A stretch of 64,000 nt of DNA from Leptospira_A sp046736045 (GCF_046736045.1 NZ_CP177134.1:2294001-2358000), one strand, 5' to 3'. Counted from the first letter of the stretch, positions 16,726-26,355 are shown. A program made the numbers and translations. Notes: generated by a model from the sequence alone, not told the origin.

Positions 16726-19700
16726 CTATTGTTCTACGCAGTAAAGTAACGCCGAAGCTAAAAGACAATTCGCACTTCCGTCGTTTAATGCGGAACTGGT
16801 GGTTGCATTTGATGAACCTTTGAGAATGGAACTGAGTAAAGTGATGTCCGTAAAATTCGAACAATTCGCTCCGGTAGTCCACGGATTATTTCCCGTATCA
16901 ATTCCGGTAAATACATTTTGAGTTCCGGCAACGGCAGAAATGGAATTGGTCAGAGGAAAGCTGAACAGTTTGGAAGCATTCGTGATTCCGATAGGGGTTA
17001 CGTTATCCGGTCGTAAATAAAGTGTGTTTGCGGTAAGAGGCCAATCCGTGCTTGGAGTGCGGGCTGAAGTTGAAATTAATGCTTTATAAGTTCCTGTTGC
17101 TGGTTTGTTCGCATCACTGTTGCAGGCGGAATCAGCACCGGAAAGGGCGACCGATGCCAAAACTGCCGTGTTTGTAAGGAATATTCTTTTTGCACCAAGC
17201 GGTTGTTCCATGCAGTAAAGCTTCGATGTCGTTGAACAAGGATTAGATCCGGCAGAGAACGACGCATTCGTATTTACAGTTGAAACGCCTGAACGCGCAA
17301 ACGCACTTCCTGAGTTTGTTGTCCAGCCGCTACAACTGACTCCGCTTTCTGTGAAATTTCCGCTACCGTCCATTTCTATTCCAGTAAAGATATTTGCGGC
17401 AGTGGTGCCAATTGAATTGGCAAGAGTTCCTCCGGTCCAGCCTGCGGATGCAGGTGCACTTGATCCGACCATGGTGGTTCCATCGGCACGGTAATAACTC
17501 CAACCCTTTAACATAACCCAGTCGGTAGTTCCGTTTCTTCCTCCGCCCATTCGGAATGCCTTATAACTCGAGTTTGTATAAGGTCTGCCAGTGTCGGAGT
17601 TGCAGAGAGCATCGGCATTTGCAGTCGGTAGATTTCCGTCGGTTGCAGTTTCCGAAACAAAAATCCTTAGTTTCGGGGAGTCCAGTGTCAGGGTTTTTGT
17701 TTCTATACCGGAATTTAAATAATCCGTTCGGCAAGCGATGGCCTTCACTGTTTTGGTTCCGGTCGTATTGTGTTGGAATTGGCTGGAAGCGGTTCCTACC
17801 ATGCAACCTCCGCTTGTGTTGCAAACAGGATCGGATCCGGTATCTAACAGACATATTGTGGTGCTTGTAGTTGCGCTGGATAAACCCAAAGTAGTTTGAG
17901 GGAGAGTCGCTGTTGTCGGTGAGAAGGTTGTCTGACCGATTTTATAGACAGGTGTTGCTGCGGAAAAATTGAAACCGGATGATGTGACGGAAGACGATGT
18001 ATAATTTGCCTTACATCCGATCACCCGCATATTATGAATTCCGCCTGATCCTGCAATGGGAAGATTGATCCAAGCTGAAAAGGTATAAGTTCCCGAAGCT
18101 CCCGGAGCCGTACAATCGGGTGAAGAAGCGTCAATCCTGTATAGGATGTTTGCTCCAGTCGTAGCAGTTCCCCATACGGCAATCATATTGTTATCAAAAA
18201 CACCACCTGATGCGGGTGATGTGAGTGTTGGCGCGGCAACTTGCAAGTTCGATGTTTTTGTAACAACCGCAGACGGATCCGTGAGAGGGGCGCAACCGAT
18301 TGCTTTGATGGAAAATGCATTTTGACTGATGCTGATTGAATTTCCTGCGGTGGCCCCCGCACCGGTACAGTCGGGATTGACTCCGTCCGTTCGGTAATAG
18401 ATCACAGAAGAACCTGACGCGGTTAAGGTGGTTGTATAGTCATTGTCCGCCACGGTATTCGGATCGGGTGAAAAACTAACAGTTCCTACTATACCGCTGA
18501 TTGTGATCGTTTGTTGGACTACGGCAGAGGCCAGATAATCGTTGCTACATGCTCTTGTTCGAAAATCACTACTTACGGAAATGGGAACCGGTGCCGTATA
18601 AGGAATGGTTCCCGAAGCGCAAAGTCCGCCAGTATTGGAAGGGGTTCCACCGTTAGTGGCGGAACATTCCGGATCAGCGCCGATTTTGTAGCATAATGTT
18701 TGTACTGCGGGAGGAGTGTTGGATGACAAAGATACTGAATTGGTAACTCCCGCAGGTCCTGAAATCGAAGGAGAAGAAACCGTCCCTGTTACAGTATAGA
18801 CGGCACTCGTAAAAATATCCGAATCGGAAAAACCGGATTTGCAGGCAATCGCTTTGATATAATAAGTAGCAGTGTTTAACGGGATAGGAACATTTCCCGT
18901 AGCCGAACTACAGTTAGGATCAGCAGGAAGGCTCGTTCCATGAGTTAAGTGAATTGTGCTCCCTAAGGTTATAGAACTAAAACCGATGTTTTGTGCTGTT
19001 TGAAAAATCCCTGAAGCCACGGAAGGTGAAGGCGGTGCCGCTTTCAGTGTATAAGTAAGAGAAGTTCCGATATTGGAATCGGTAAAACTTGCACGACAGG
19101 CAATCGCCTTGATTATGTTATTCGCATTGTTGGAAATGACAACATTTGTTCCCAGGTTTCCCGTTCCGCAGGTAGGAGGCGCTTGAGTTCCGTCTCCTAA
19201 AGTATAATAGATTGTCGTTCCCGGATCGGATGCGATGGTAACGGTTTGTTCATTGGAGTATATTCCGGAAACAAGGCCGGGGCTTGCTGAAAAAGCAGGC
19301 GTAGTCAGTTGTCCGTTGATCGTATAACTTGCGCTTGCTATCGGAGAGGGAATCCATGCAGGGGAAGATTTACATGCGATGGCTTTAATCGTGCTACTTG
19401 CGGAAACATTGATAGGGTTGGGTGATGTTGCACTGGCACATGTGGGCGCTGATCCGTCCGTGGTATAATGAATACCGGTTCCGGAAGGACTTCCGACTCC
19501 CGCTGAAATTGAAATCGACTGACTTCCACCATAAGCACCCGCCGCCAAAGAAAAAACAGGCGAGGGTAAAGTTCCCGTCATTGTATAATTTCCCAGGACA
19601 TTCGTTGAACTGGTGTAATTCGATTTACATGCGATTGCATAAACATCATTGACAGTTTCAACCCCGGTAATATTGAGAGTCGGTGCTGTTATCGAATCCG

Positions 19701-21021
19701 AACAGGTAGCACCCGCACCGATCCGATAATGAATGATTGCACCGGAAGTTGTACTTGTAGCCGAAACGGAAACATTGGAACTGTAGTCTCCGCTGACAGG
19801 ACTGAATATCGGGTCCGCTACAGTTAAACGGTAGTTTTGCGAAGATAAGCCGGAATCCGCCCATCCCGATCGGCAAGCAATTGTTATGATTCGTGTATCA
19901 TCCTGGTCAATCGTGAGCGGAATAGTATAAAGAGTGGAACTGGAACAATCCGGGTTGGAAGGCGTGCTTCCTATTGACAGATTGTATCTGATTGATGCGC
20001 CTGTTGTAGGAGTTGACAAAGTTAATGTTTGGTTGTTATAGAAGGTTCCACCCGTTATGTTAAAGTTAGGTGTCGCAACGGTTCCGGTTATTTCGAAATA
20101 ACCGCTTGTTTCCGCTGATTTTGTATAACCTGCCAAACATGAAATGGTTCTGACGGTTGCAGATACTGAGATGGAAACGGAAGTCCCGGAAGGACTCAGG
20201 CAAGTAGGGCGGGAGTTGTCCGTTGTATAATGAATTATAATTCCTGCGGGGCTTCCCGGAGGAGTGAGGTTTAAGGATTGAGAAGTTATATAAATGCCCG
20301 GGGGGATGTTGAAATTCGGAGTCCCTAACAATCCGTTTGTAATCGTATAATCGCCTCTTTCCGTAGATGAAGATTTGTCTTCCTTGCAGGCAATTGCTCT
20401 CAAATCATGAGATGCTATCGTAGGAGGTCCTCCGGGTCCTGCGAGAGATACGGAAGAAGAGTAAAGAATCCCGTTGCTTCCCGAACAATCGGGAGAAATT
20501 CCGTTCAAAGAATAATATATTTTCACTCCGCCGGTAGCACTTGTGATTTGTACGGATTGTGCCGAATAATATTCGCTAGGTGGTGGGTAGAAGTCCGGCT
20601 TTTCCACATAAATCGCTTCTCCGCATTCAACTCCTACGGAAGTGGTGTTCGTACCATTGATCATTCCTTCGCTTCCCGTTACTTCGCAAACCTGGGTAGG
20701 ATCCGATGGAGATGAAATCAATGACACTTTGTAAGTTGTTCTATCGGAATAGTATCTGCTGAATTGAAAATTGCCTGAGGAAGTTATGCTGAGAGATTCA
20801 ATGACCGGATTTGTTTCCGGATTCGCTTTCGTTTCTATTTGAATTTTGAGATTTTTCCCTATGACGTTTTTAGCAGATCCTCCGACGGAATAACGATCCC
20901 ATCCGAAGAATTGTTTTAAAAAATTGCCCAGGGAAATAAATTCTAATGGAGAACGTTTGAGTTTGAGAGAACATCCAAAAGAAAAAGAGAGAATTAACAG
21001 TATGGAAAATAGCTTTCGCAT
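16726..21021 (-). CDS. Giant lipoprotein with chitobiase-C-type repeats and two DUF1554 domains
   Basis: A 1431-residue exported protein. The signal peptide ends SFSFGC, with Cys17 as probable lipidation site. From about residue 135 to 1105 there are about eleven repeats of 75-95 residues, each with an xPxF start, an I-x-Y strand, a P-x-C turn and an IKAIACK-like strand, as in CHB_HEX_C (chitobiase C-terminal) domains. Two DUF1554 domains follow (about 1115-1275 and 1275-1431), each with ADxxCNSD and a W...L core and ending YC(V/M)EQ. Conserved cysteines pair well with an extracellular place. Both domain types are common in leptospiral surface proteins. A role in adhesion or carbohydrate binding is inferred only. 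Confidence 0.88.
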   Translation of the reverse strand: MRKLFSILLILSFSFGCSLKLKRSPLEFISLGNFLKQFFGWDRYSVGGSAKNVIGKNLKIQIETKANPETNPVIESLSITSSGNFQFSRYYSDRTTYKVSLISSPSDPTQVCEVTGSEGMINGTNTTSVGVECGEAIYVEKPDFYPPPSEYYSAQSVQITSATGGVKIYYSLNGISPDCSGSNGILYSSSVSLAGPGGPPTIASHDLRAIACKEDKSSSTERGDYTITNGLLGTPNFNIPPGIYITSQSLNLTPPGSPAGIIIHYTTDNSRPTCLSPSGTSVSISVSATVRTISCLAGYTKSAETSGYFEITGTVATPNFNITGGTFYNNQTLTLSTPTTGASIRYNLSIGSTPSNPDCSSSTLYTIPLTIDQDDTRIITIACRSGWADSGLSSQNYRLTVADPIFSPVSGDYSSNVSVSATSTTSGAIIHYRIGAGATCSDSITAPTLNITGVETVNDVYAIACKSNYTSSTNVLGNYTMTGTLPSPVFSLAAGAYGGSQSISISAGVGSPSGTGIHYTTDGSAPTCASATSPNPINVSASSTIKAIACKSSPAWIPSPIASASYTINGQLTTPAFSASPGLVSGIYSNEQTVTIASDPGTTIYYTLGDGTQAPPTCGTGNLGTNVVISNNANNIIKAIACRASFTDSNIGTSLTYTLKAAPPSPSVASGIFQTAQNIGFSSITLGSTIHLTHGTSLPADPNCSSATGNVPIPLNTATYYIKAIACKSGFSDSDIFTSAVYTVTGTVSSPSISGPAGVTNSVSLSSNTPPAVQTLCYKIGADPECSATNGGTPSNTGGLCASGTIPYTAPVPISVSSDFRTRACSNDYLASAVVQQTITISGIVGTVSFSPDPNTVADNDYTTTLTASGSSVIYYRTDGVNPDCTGAGATAGNSISISQNAFSIKAIGCAPLTDPSAVVTKTSNLQVAAPTLTSPASGGVFDNNMIAVWGTATTGANILYRIDASSPDCTAPGASGTYTFSAWINLPIAGSGGIHNMRVIGCKANYTSSSVTSSGFNFSAATPVYKIGQTTFSPTTATLPQTTLGLSSATTSTTICLLDTGSDPVCNTSGGCMVGTASSQFQHNTTGTKTVKAIACRTDYLNSGIETKTLTLDSPKLRIFVSETATDGNLPTANADALCNSDTGRPYTNSSYKAFRMGGGRNGTTDWVMLKGWSYYRADGTTMVGSSAPASAGWTGGTLANSIGTTAANIFTGIEMDGSGNFTESGVSCSGWTTNSGSAFARSGVSTVNTNASFSAGSNPCSTTSKLYCMEQPLGAKRIFLTNTAVLASVALSGADSACNSDANKPATGTYKALISTSARTPSTDWPLTANTLYLRPDNVTPIGITNASKLFSFPLTNSISAVAGTQNVFTGIDTGNNPWTTGANCSNFTDITLLSSILKGSSNATTSSALNDGSANCLLASALLYCVEQ

Positions 21022-21088
21022 TGAAAAATTTTGCTGTCTATTAGACAGATTTCCCAGACTGTTCTCCGGTCAATTCTTATAAACTTTA

Positions 21089-21111
21089 TATATAGCGAAA
21101 TACGCTATATA
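21089..21111. promoter_or_regulatory. 9-bp inverted repeat in divergent promoter region
   Basis: TATATAGCG (21089-21097) and CGCTATATA (21103-21111) are perfect complements around 5 bases. It lies between the divergent giant lipoprotein gene (start 21021) and the SGNH esterase gene (start 21228). On the plus strand it overlaps a TATAAT (21108-21113). An operator controlling one or both genes is likely. Confidence 0.55.
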
Positions 21112-21227
21112 ATTCGCATAATAGAAGTTAAACTTTCGTGTCTTATGTTTTTTTATGACGATAATGTGGTGGATAGTGCTATATTTTCGAAATAGACAAT
21201 TTTTTATCAGCTGGAAATATCGAAACT

Positions 21228-21890
21228 ATGAAACTATTTTGGATTCTGCTTTCCCTTTTCATTTTTCTATCTTGTTCGGATTCTTCGAAAGAAACGAAAG
21301 AAGAAACAAAAAAACAGGAATCCGGCTCTTCGGAACCAAGGATTATTTTTTTCGGAGATTCGTTGACCGCGGGTTACGGGCTTTTGGATTATGAAGAGGC
21401 ATGGCCTCATTTGGTAACAAACCGTTTGAGAGCCGAAGGGTTTCCTTACCAGATAACAAATGCAGGTGTTTCCGGAGATACCACCAGTGGCGGACTCGGA
21501 AGAATCGATTGGGTATTGAGTCAGACGCCGGATATTTTCGTATTGGAACTTGGCGCCAATGATATGTTACGCGGTATTGCGCCGAAGGTAACTCGTGCCA
21601 ATCTGAAGACTATGGTTCAAAAGGTAAAATCAACTTATCCCGATTGTAAAATTTTGCTGATAGGTATGCGGGCGACTCCCAATTTGGGGAAAAAATATGC
21701 CGCCGAATTCGATTCGATTTATCCTGATTTGGCAAAGGAAGAGAGTTTGAGTTTATTGCCTTTTTTATTGGAAAAAGTCGCCACCATACGCAAGTTAAAT
21801 CAAAAAGACGGAATTCATCCTACTTCTGATGGCCATAAACTTGTGGCGGAAACTGTGTATCCTTATCTCAGAAAATTGGCAGACAAATAA
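21228..21890 (+). CDS. SGNH/GDSL esterase, TesA-like lipoprotein
   Basis: A 220-residue exported hydrolase. The signal ends FLSC with Cys16, so it is probably a lipoprotein, followed by a Lys/Glu-rich linker. The SGNH blocks are complete: FFGDSLTAGYG with Ser45, GVSGDT with the Gly, LELGANDMLRG with the Asn, and DGIHPTSDGH with the Asp and His. It resembles the TesA thioesterase/lysophospholipase group. The substrate is probably an ester or thioester in the periplasm, but cannot be read from sequence. It is a single gene, divergent from the giant lipoprotein. Confidence 0.88.
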   Translation: MKLFWILLSLFIFLSCSDSSKETKEETKKQESGSSEPRIIFFGDSLTAGYGLLDYEEAWPHLVTNRLRAEGFPYQITNAGVSGDTTSGGLGRIDWVLSQTPDIFVLELGANDMLRGIAPKVTRANLKTMVQKVKSTYPDCKILLIGMRATPNLGKKYAAEFDSIYPDLAKEESLSLLPFLLEKVATIRKLNQKDGIHPTSDGHKLVAETVYPYLRKLADK

Positions 21891-21933
21891 TCGGTTTTTT
21901 CTTTTTACCTTAAAGGTTTTGGTGTAAATCCGG

Positions 21934-22066
21934 CAAAAAGGCGAACTTATTCTTAAAAAAATAAAGGGATTTCTTTTTGAAATTGCCAAATCAACTGATG
22001 CGTGCTAAATGGAGCACATTGGGTGGCGGGTTCAGTTCCCCACCCTGATTCGGGCGGGGATACTAT
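21934..22066 (+). repeat. Dispersed repeat family A, copy 1
   Basis: It begins with CAAAAAGGCGAACTTATT. Exactly 87 bases after the start of that string comes the core GGGTGGCGGG (22021), then GTTCCCCACCC and CGGGCGGGGATAC. Copy 3 near 62.9 kb has the same head, the same 87-base spacing and the same core. The C-rich segment could pair with the G-rich block on either side. The copy lies between the esterase gene and tenA, where no thiamine riboswitch was found. Confidence 0.75.
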
Positions 22067-22158
22067 ATTCTCCACCAACTAACCCACACCATCTGGCAGT
22101 TGATCCATACCCCTCTAAATCCGATTGACAATCCGGCGTTTCGCTTCATTCTATTTAT

Positions 22159-22851
22159 ATGCCAGAATCTTTTCCCATTCCCCCGTTTGCAAAAGCATGT
22201 AAAGAAAAATCGAAAGAAGCATTCGGAGCATCTTTCGTTCATCCGTTTGTAGTTGCTCTTGCCGATGGTAGCCTTCCTCCCGAAACCTTTCGGTTTTATC
22301 AGATTCAGGATGCAAAGTATCTGGAATCTTTTTCAGATGCATGTGCCATCCTTTCTACCAAGGCAAACGATCCGAAAGACAAACTTTGGCTGATTGACGC
22401 GGCACGCATGTCACTTGTTGTGGAAAACGAATTGCATTTGAATTACGGGAAAAAATTAGGATACGATGCAAAGACGATCGCAGATACGGAACCCACTCCG
22501 AATAATTTAGCTTACCAAAATCATATGGTATCCACTGCACTGAAAGGAAGTTCCGTGGAAGGTTTATCCGCAATCGCTCCTTGCCCTTGGCTTTATATCG
22601 AGCTTGGTCAACATCTATTACAAAAAATGGGAACGATCCCGAACGACCATCCGTATGGGGATTGGCTTCGAATGTATTCCGATCCGGGGTTCAATGAATA
22701 TATGAAAAATCTTTTGTCATTATTGCAAAAATGGGCGGACCAAACGGATGAGGCAACCAGGGAAAAAGCGGTTTTTGCCTTTGAAAAAAGCGTTCATTAC
22801 GAATGGATGTTCTGGGAACAAGCCTGGACAAAACAAACTTGGCACCACTAG
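22159..22851 (+). CDS. tenA: TenA-family thiaminase II / aminopyrimidine aminohydrolase
   Basis: A 230-residue cytosolic enzyme of the TenA family, which salvages degraded thiamine by hydrolysing aminomethyl- or formylamino-pyrimidine. Active-site equivalents are present: Asp51 in YQIQDAKY, catalytic Cys142 in APCPWLY, and the C-terminal acid in YEWMFWEQAW. Its length is usual. It stands alone; no other thiamine gene is in the window, and the 5' region lacks the conserved TPP-riboswitch pairs. The start ATG at 22159 fits the family N-terminus. Confidence 0.9.
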   Translation: MPESFPIPPFAKACKEKSKEAFGASFVHPFVVALADGSLPPETFRFYQIQDAKYLESFSDACAILSTKANDPKDKLWLIDAARMSLVVENELHLNYGKKLGYDAKTIADTEPTPNNLAYQNHMVSTALKGSSVEGLSAIAPCPWLYIELGQHLLQKMGTIPNDHPYGDWLRMYSDPGFNEYMKNLLSLLQKWADQTDEATREKAVFAFEKSVHYEWMFWEQAWTKQTWHH

Positions 22852-22916
22852 ACTTTCTTTCTTTTTTCCTTGCGGAAGAACTGTTTCAAAAAATCATGGT
22901 GTTACTCAAACCTCTC

Positions 22917-22988
22917 GCGGGAATAGCTCAGCGGTAGAGCATCTCCTTGCCAAGGAGAGGGTCGCGGGTTCAAGTCCCGTTTCCCGCT
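22917..22988 (+). tRNA. tRNA-Gly (GCC)
   Basis: A full cloverleaf: acceptor arms GCGGGAA and TTCCCGC, D arm with AGCTCAGCGGTAGAGC, anticodon stem TCTCC/GGAGA around TTGCCAA (anticodon GCC at 22949-22951), and T arm with GGTTCAAGTCC. The discriminator base is T, and CCA is not encoded. Confidence 0.97.
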
Positions 22989-23102
22989 AACAGAGGTCTT
23001 GTAACTAGAGGCAGAAGACATAAAGATCCCCTCCTTACTTCTGACTATTGTGGCTCTTAACTCTCCTCCCCATTTCTTGAAATTTTTTATATTGGATATA
23101 GT

Positions 23103-24446
23103 ATGGAATTCACTGCAAAGAAAAACAACAACGCATCTTGCGATTTAACCATTACCTTCAATGCCGCAGAGGTTGAAGTTGCTTATAAAAAAGCTTACGA
23201 AAGAGCAAAAGAAAAAGTAAAGATTCCAGGGTTTCGTCCGGGGAAAGCTCCGCTTGAAATGGTGGAAAAAGTTCTCGGAGATTCGGTAATAGATGACGCC
23301 GCCAATGTAATGTTAAATCAAGCAATGGCTGATTTGTTTGACAAATTGGAACACAAACCGATCCGAATTCCTCAATTCCAAGTGGAAACATTCGACCGCA
23401 AAACCGGCGCTAAAGCTAAGGCGACTTACGATACAAAACCGGAAGTGATTCTTCCCAAACTCAAAAAAATCAAAATCCAACCCAAAGAAATCAAAATCAC
23501 CGATGCTGACATTCTGAAAGAATTGGAAGGAATGCAAAAGAACCTGGCTCGCAATACCCTCAAAGAAGAAGGGGAAAAAATCGAAGCCACGGACTTACTT
23601 GAAATCAATTATAAATTCAAAGAGGAAGGCAAAGACTTTCCGGAAGCATACCAAACGGGAAAATTCCAGATGGGGGCTACTCAAAATCCTCCCGGCTTTG
23701 AAGACAATCTGCTCGGAATGAAGATGAATGAGGAAAAGGAATTTAACTTCCGTTATCCTGATTCTTTTCCTCAAGCACCCGAATCTGCCGGCAAAACTCT
23801 GGTTTATATCGTAAAAGTAACCGCTATTTACAAAGTAACTTTTCCGGAAATCAATGACGACTTTGCTTCCGAAGTAGACGGTTCGGCAAACTTACAAGAG
23901 TTAAAGGACAAAACCAAAAAACAATTGGAAGAAATTTTCGGTTCCGCGTTGAAGAAAAAAGGAATCGACGAAGCCTATACCGACATCATCAAAGAGTCTA
24001 AATTCATTATTCCCGAATCACTGATCAAAGAGGAAACGGACGGAGTTTTCCATAATTTCATCCATGAATTCGGACTTCCCCACACAACCCTCCCGGAATA
24101 CGCAAAACGATTGGGCAAAGAGGAAGCGGAAGTTCGCGAATCCTTCGGAAAAGCTGCCGAAAAACGGATTCAAACCTACCTTTTGAAGCATAGAATCGGA
24201 GAAGAATACAAAATCACGATTTCTGACGAAGAATGGGAGCAAGGTTACGAAAAAGAGGCCGCAACTCAAGGAATTCCGACCGAATCTCTCAAAAAAGAAG
24301 TCCAAAAACAAAAGGCGGAAACTTTTTACCGGGACAAATTCCTGTTTGATAAAATCGACGAGTTTGTTTACGGTGAGGTAGATAAGAAATCTCCTAAATC
24401 GGTTTCCACTGAAGAAGCAGAGAAGTTATTGAGCGGGAAAGAGTAA
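23103..24446 (+). CDS. tig: Trigger factor
   Basis: A 447-residue ribosome-associated chaperone with peptidyl-prolyl isomerase activity that meets nascent chains at the tunnel exit. The ribosome-binding signature GFRPGKAP is at residues 43-50. A PPIase (FKBP-like) domain spans about 155-250 and the helical substrate-binding C-domain about 255-430. The length is usual. It begins the tig-clpP-clpX operon, a very common bacterial order, with the stop 2 bases before clpP. Residues beyond 430 form a short charged tail. Confidence 0.95.
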   Translation: MEFTAKKNNNASCDLTITFNAAEVEVAYKKAYERAKEKVKIPGFRPGKAPLEMVEKVLGDSVIDDAANVMLNQAMADLFDKLEHKPIRIPQFQVETFDRKTGAKAKATYDTKPEVILPKLKKIKIQPKEIKITDADILKELEGMQKNLARNTLKEEGEKIEATDLLEINYKFKEEGKDFPEAYQTGKFQMGATQNPPGFEDNLLGMKMNEEKEFNFRYPDSFPQAPESAGKTLVYIVKVTAIYKVTFPEINDDFASEVDGSANLQELKDKTKKQLEEIFGSALKKKGIDEAYTDIIKESKFIIPESLIKEETDGVFHNFIHEFGLPHTTLPEYAKRLGKEEAEVRESFGKAAEKRIQTYLLKHRIGEEYKITISDEEWEQGYEKEAATQGIPTESLKKEVQKQKAETFYRDKFLFDKIDEFVYGEVDKKSPKSVSTEEAEKLLSGKE

Positions 24447-24448
24447 AC

Positions 24449-25048
24449 ATGTCAACATTAATGCCTTACGTAATTGAACAAACAAGCAGAGGAGAACGTC
24501 AGTACGATATCTTCTCTCGACTATTGAAAGACAGGATTATCTTCCTGGGATCCGGAATCGACGAAGCTTATGCCAACGTCATTTCTGCTCAGTTATTGTT
24601 CCTCGAAGCGGAAAACCCGGACAGAGACATTTATCTCTACCTCAATAGCCCTGGTGGTTATGTTAGTTCCGGGATGGCAATCTATGATACCATGCAATTG
24701 ATCAAACCGGAGGTGAGAACTCTCTGTATCGGTCAGGCTTCCTCTATGGCGGCGTTATTGCTTGCAGGTGGTGCGAAAGGAAAACGTTCCGCGCTTCCCA
24801 ATTCCAGAATTATGCTGCATCAACCTTACGGCGGAGCAGGCGGTCAGGCGTCCGATATTGAAATTTCAGCAAAAGAAATTGTTAAGATAAAAGACAAGCT
24901 GATCGAACTTTATGCTAAGCACACCGGCAAAACTGCAGAGCAGATTCAGAAGGACACAGAGCGCAATTTATATATGAGCGCAGAAGAAGCGAAGGCATAC
25001 GGAATCATCGATAACGTAATCCAAGAACGCAAACAGATGCAAGCGTAA
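24449..25048 (+). CDS. clpP: ATP-dependent Clp protease proteolytic subunit
   Basis: A 199-residue serine protease that forms two stacked heptamers and degrades substrates unfolded by ClpX or ClpA/C. The triad is Ser99 (GQASSMAA), His124 (IMLHQPYGG) and Asp169 (QKDTERN). The N-terminal MSTLMPYVIEQTSRGERQYD is the usual short propeptide and start. It lies between tig and clpX with gaps of 2 and 16 bases, so one transcript is expected. No sign of an inactive paralogue is seen. Confidence 0.96.
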   Translation: MSTLMPYVIEQTSRGERQYDIFSRLLKDRIIFLGSGIDEAYANVISAQLLFLEAENPDRDIYLYLNSPGGYVSSGMAIYDTMQLIKPEVRTLCIGQASSMAALLLAGGAKGKRSALPNSRIMLHQPYGGAGGQASDIEISAKEIVKIKDKLIELYAKHTGKTAEQIQKDTERNLYMSAEEAKAYGIIDNVIQERKQMQA

Positions 25049-25064
25049 CAATAAGGAGCTCTCC

Positions 25065-26345
25065 ATGACCAAACGTCCAACCACAACAAGTAACACTCGG
25101 GAAAAACTGCATTGCTCATTTTGCGGCAAAGCACAAGACGAGGTTCGTCGTTTGGTGGCGGGTCCTGGAGTTTATATCTGCGACGAATGCATTTCTCTAT
25201 GCAATGAAATCATCGCAGAAGAACCGCAAGGTGGCGAAAAAACCGCCATCGTGGGTGATATTCCCAAACCCCTTGAAATCAAAAAGATCTTAGACCAGTA
25301 TGTAATCGGTCAGGAGCAGGCCAAAAAAGCTCTCGCTGTTGCCGTTTACAATCATTACAAGCGTATCTTTCATAATGACCGCAAAGCGGGTGAAGTGGAA
25401 TTGGAAAAATCCAATATCATGCTCATTGGCCCTACCGGATCAGGTAAGACCTTACTCGCACAAACACTTGCCCGTATTTTAAAAGTTCCTTTTGCAATTG
25501 TAGACGCGACTGCACTCACTGAGGCGGGTTATGTGGGAGAAGATGTGGAAAACATCATTCTCAAACTCATCCAGAACTCGGACAATGATGTGAAACGTGC
25601 GGAAATGGGAATCATCTATATCGACGAGATTGACAAGATTTCCCGCAAGTCCGACTCCGCATCCATCACAAGAGACGTGTCAGGCGAAGGTGTACAGCAA
25701 GCACTACTTAAAATCATAGAAGGCACGGTTGCCAATGTTCCTCCGCAAGGAGGACGCAAACACCCTCACCAGGAATACATTCCGGTAGAAACCAAAAACA
25801 TTCTGTTTATCTGCGGCGGAGCTTTCGTCGGATTGGATCAGATCATCAAACAAAGAGTTGGTGTAAAGTCGATCGGGTTTCACTCCGGCGAAGCTGTGAA
25901 TGAAATGGGTCAGGCAATCGATACAAATGACAATCTGGTTCATCATGTGATTCCGGATGATTTGATGAAATTCGGATTGATCCCGGAATTTATCGGCCGT
26001 TTGCCGATTGTCGCTACTTTGGACGAATTGACAGTTGAATCTTTGAAATCAATTTTTACGGAACCTAAAAATTCACTTCTCAAACAATACCAAAAGATGT
26101 TTGATATTGAAAATGTAAAACTCAAGTTTACGGAAGATGCCATAGGTGCCATTGCTGCTACTGCGATCAAAAGAGAAAGCGGGGCGCGGGGACTACGTGC
26201 CATCATCGAAGACATCATGATGGACTTGATGTTTCAGATTCCGTCTCGTAAAGATGTGTTGGAAGTGCTTGTTACCGAAGATACGGTTTTACGGAACGAA
26301 CCTCCGATCACCATTCTGAAAGGCGATATAGAAAAGATCGCCTAG
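25065..26345 (+). CDS. clpX: ATP-dependent Clp protease ATP-binding subunit ClpX
   Basis: A 426-residue AAA+ unfoldase. The N-terminal zinc-binding domain has C17, C20, C39 and C42. Walker A is GPTGSGKT, Walker B IIYIDEIDK, and the sensor/arginine-finger regions (GLIPEFIGRLP, ESGARGLRAI) are complete. It partners with ClpP encoded just upstream. A good ribosome site AAGGAG lies 7 bases before ATG. It ends the operon, followed by a hairpin that reaches into the convergent gene. Confidence 0.96.
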   Translation: MTKRPTTTSNTREKLHCSFCGKAQDEVRRLVAGPGVYICDECISLCNEIIAEEPQGGEKTAIVGDIPKPLEIKKILDQYVIGQEQAKKALAVAVYNHYKRIFHNDRKAGEVELEKSNIMLIGPTGSGKTLLAQTLARILKVPFAIVDATALTEAGYVGEDVENIILKLIQNSDNDVKRAEMGIIYIDEIDKISRKSDSASITRDVSGEGVQQALLKIIEGTVANVPPQGGRKHPHQEYIPVETKNILFICGGAFVGLDQIIKQRVGVKSIGFHSGEAVNEMGQAIDTNDNLVHHVIPDDLMKFGLIPEFIGRLPIVATLDELTVESLKSIFTEPKNSLLKQYQKMFDIENVKLKFTEDAIGAIAATAIKRESGARGLRAIIEDIMMDLMFQIPSRKDVLEVLVTEDTVLRNEPPITILKGDIEKIA

Positions 26346-26355
26346 AGAAGAAGAG

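Noticed and set aside
16726..21021. Tandem DNA repeats inside the giant lipoprotein gene
   Set aside because: The repeats are at protein level only; the DNA units have diverged, so there is no sign of a slippage-prone tandem array.
22067..22158. A thiamine (TPP) riboswitch before tenA
   Set aside because: The conserved CTGAGA and ACCTGATC-type segments are not present; only repeat A copy 1 and unstructured sequence were found.
22748..22990. An 80-codon open frame across the tRNA gene
   Set aside because: It runs through the end of tenA in another frame and then through the tRNA-Gly, which explains the sequence.
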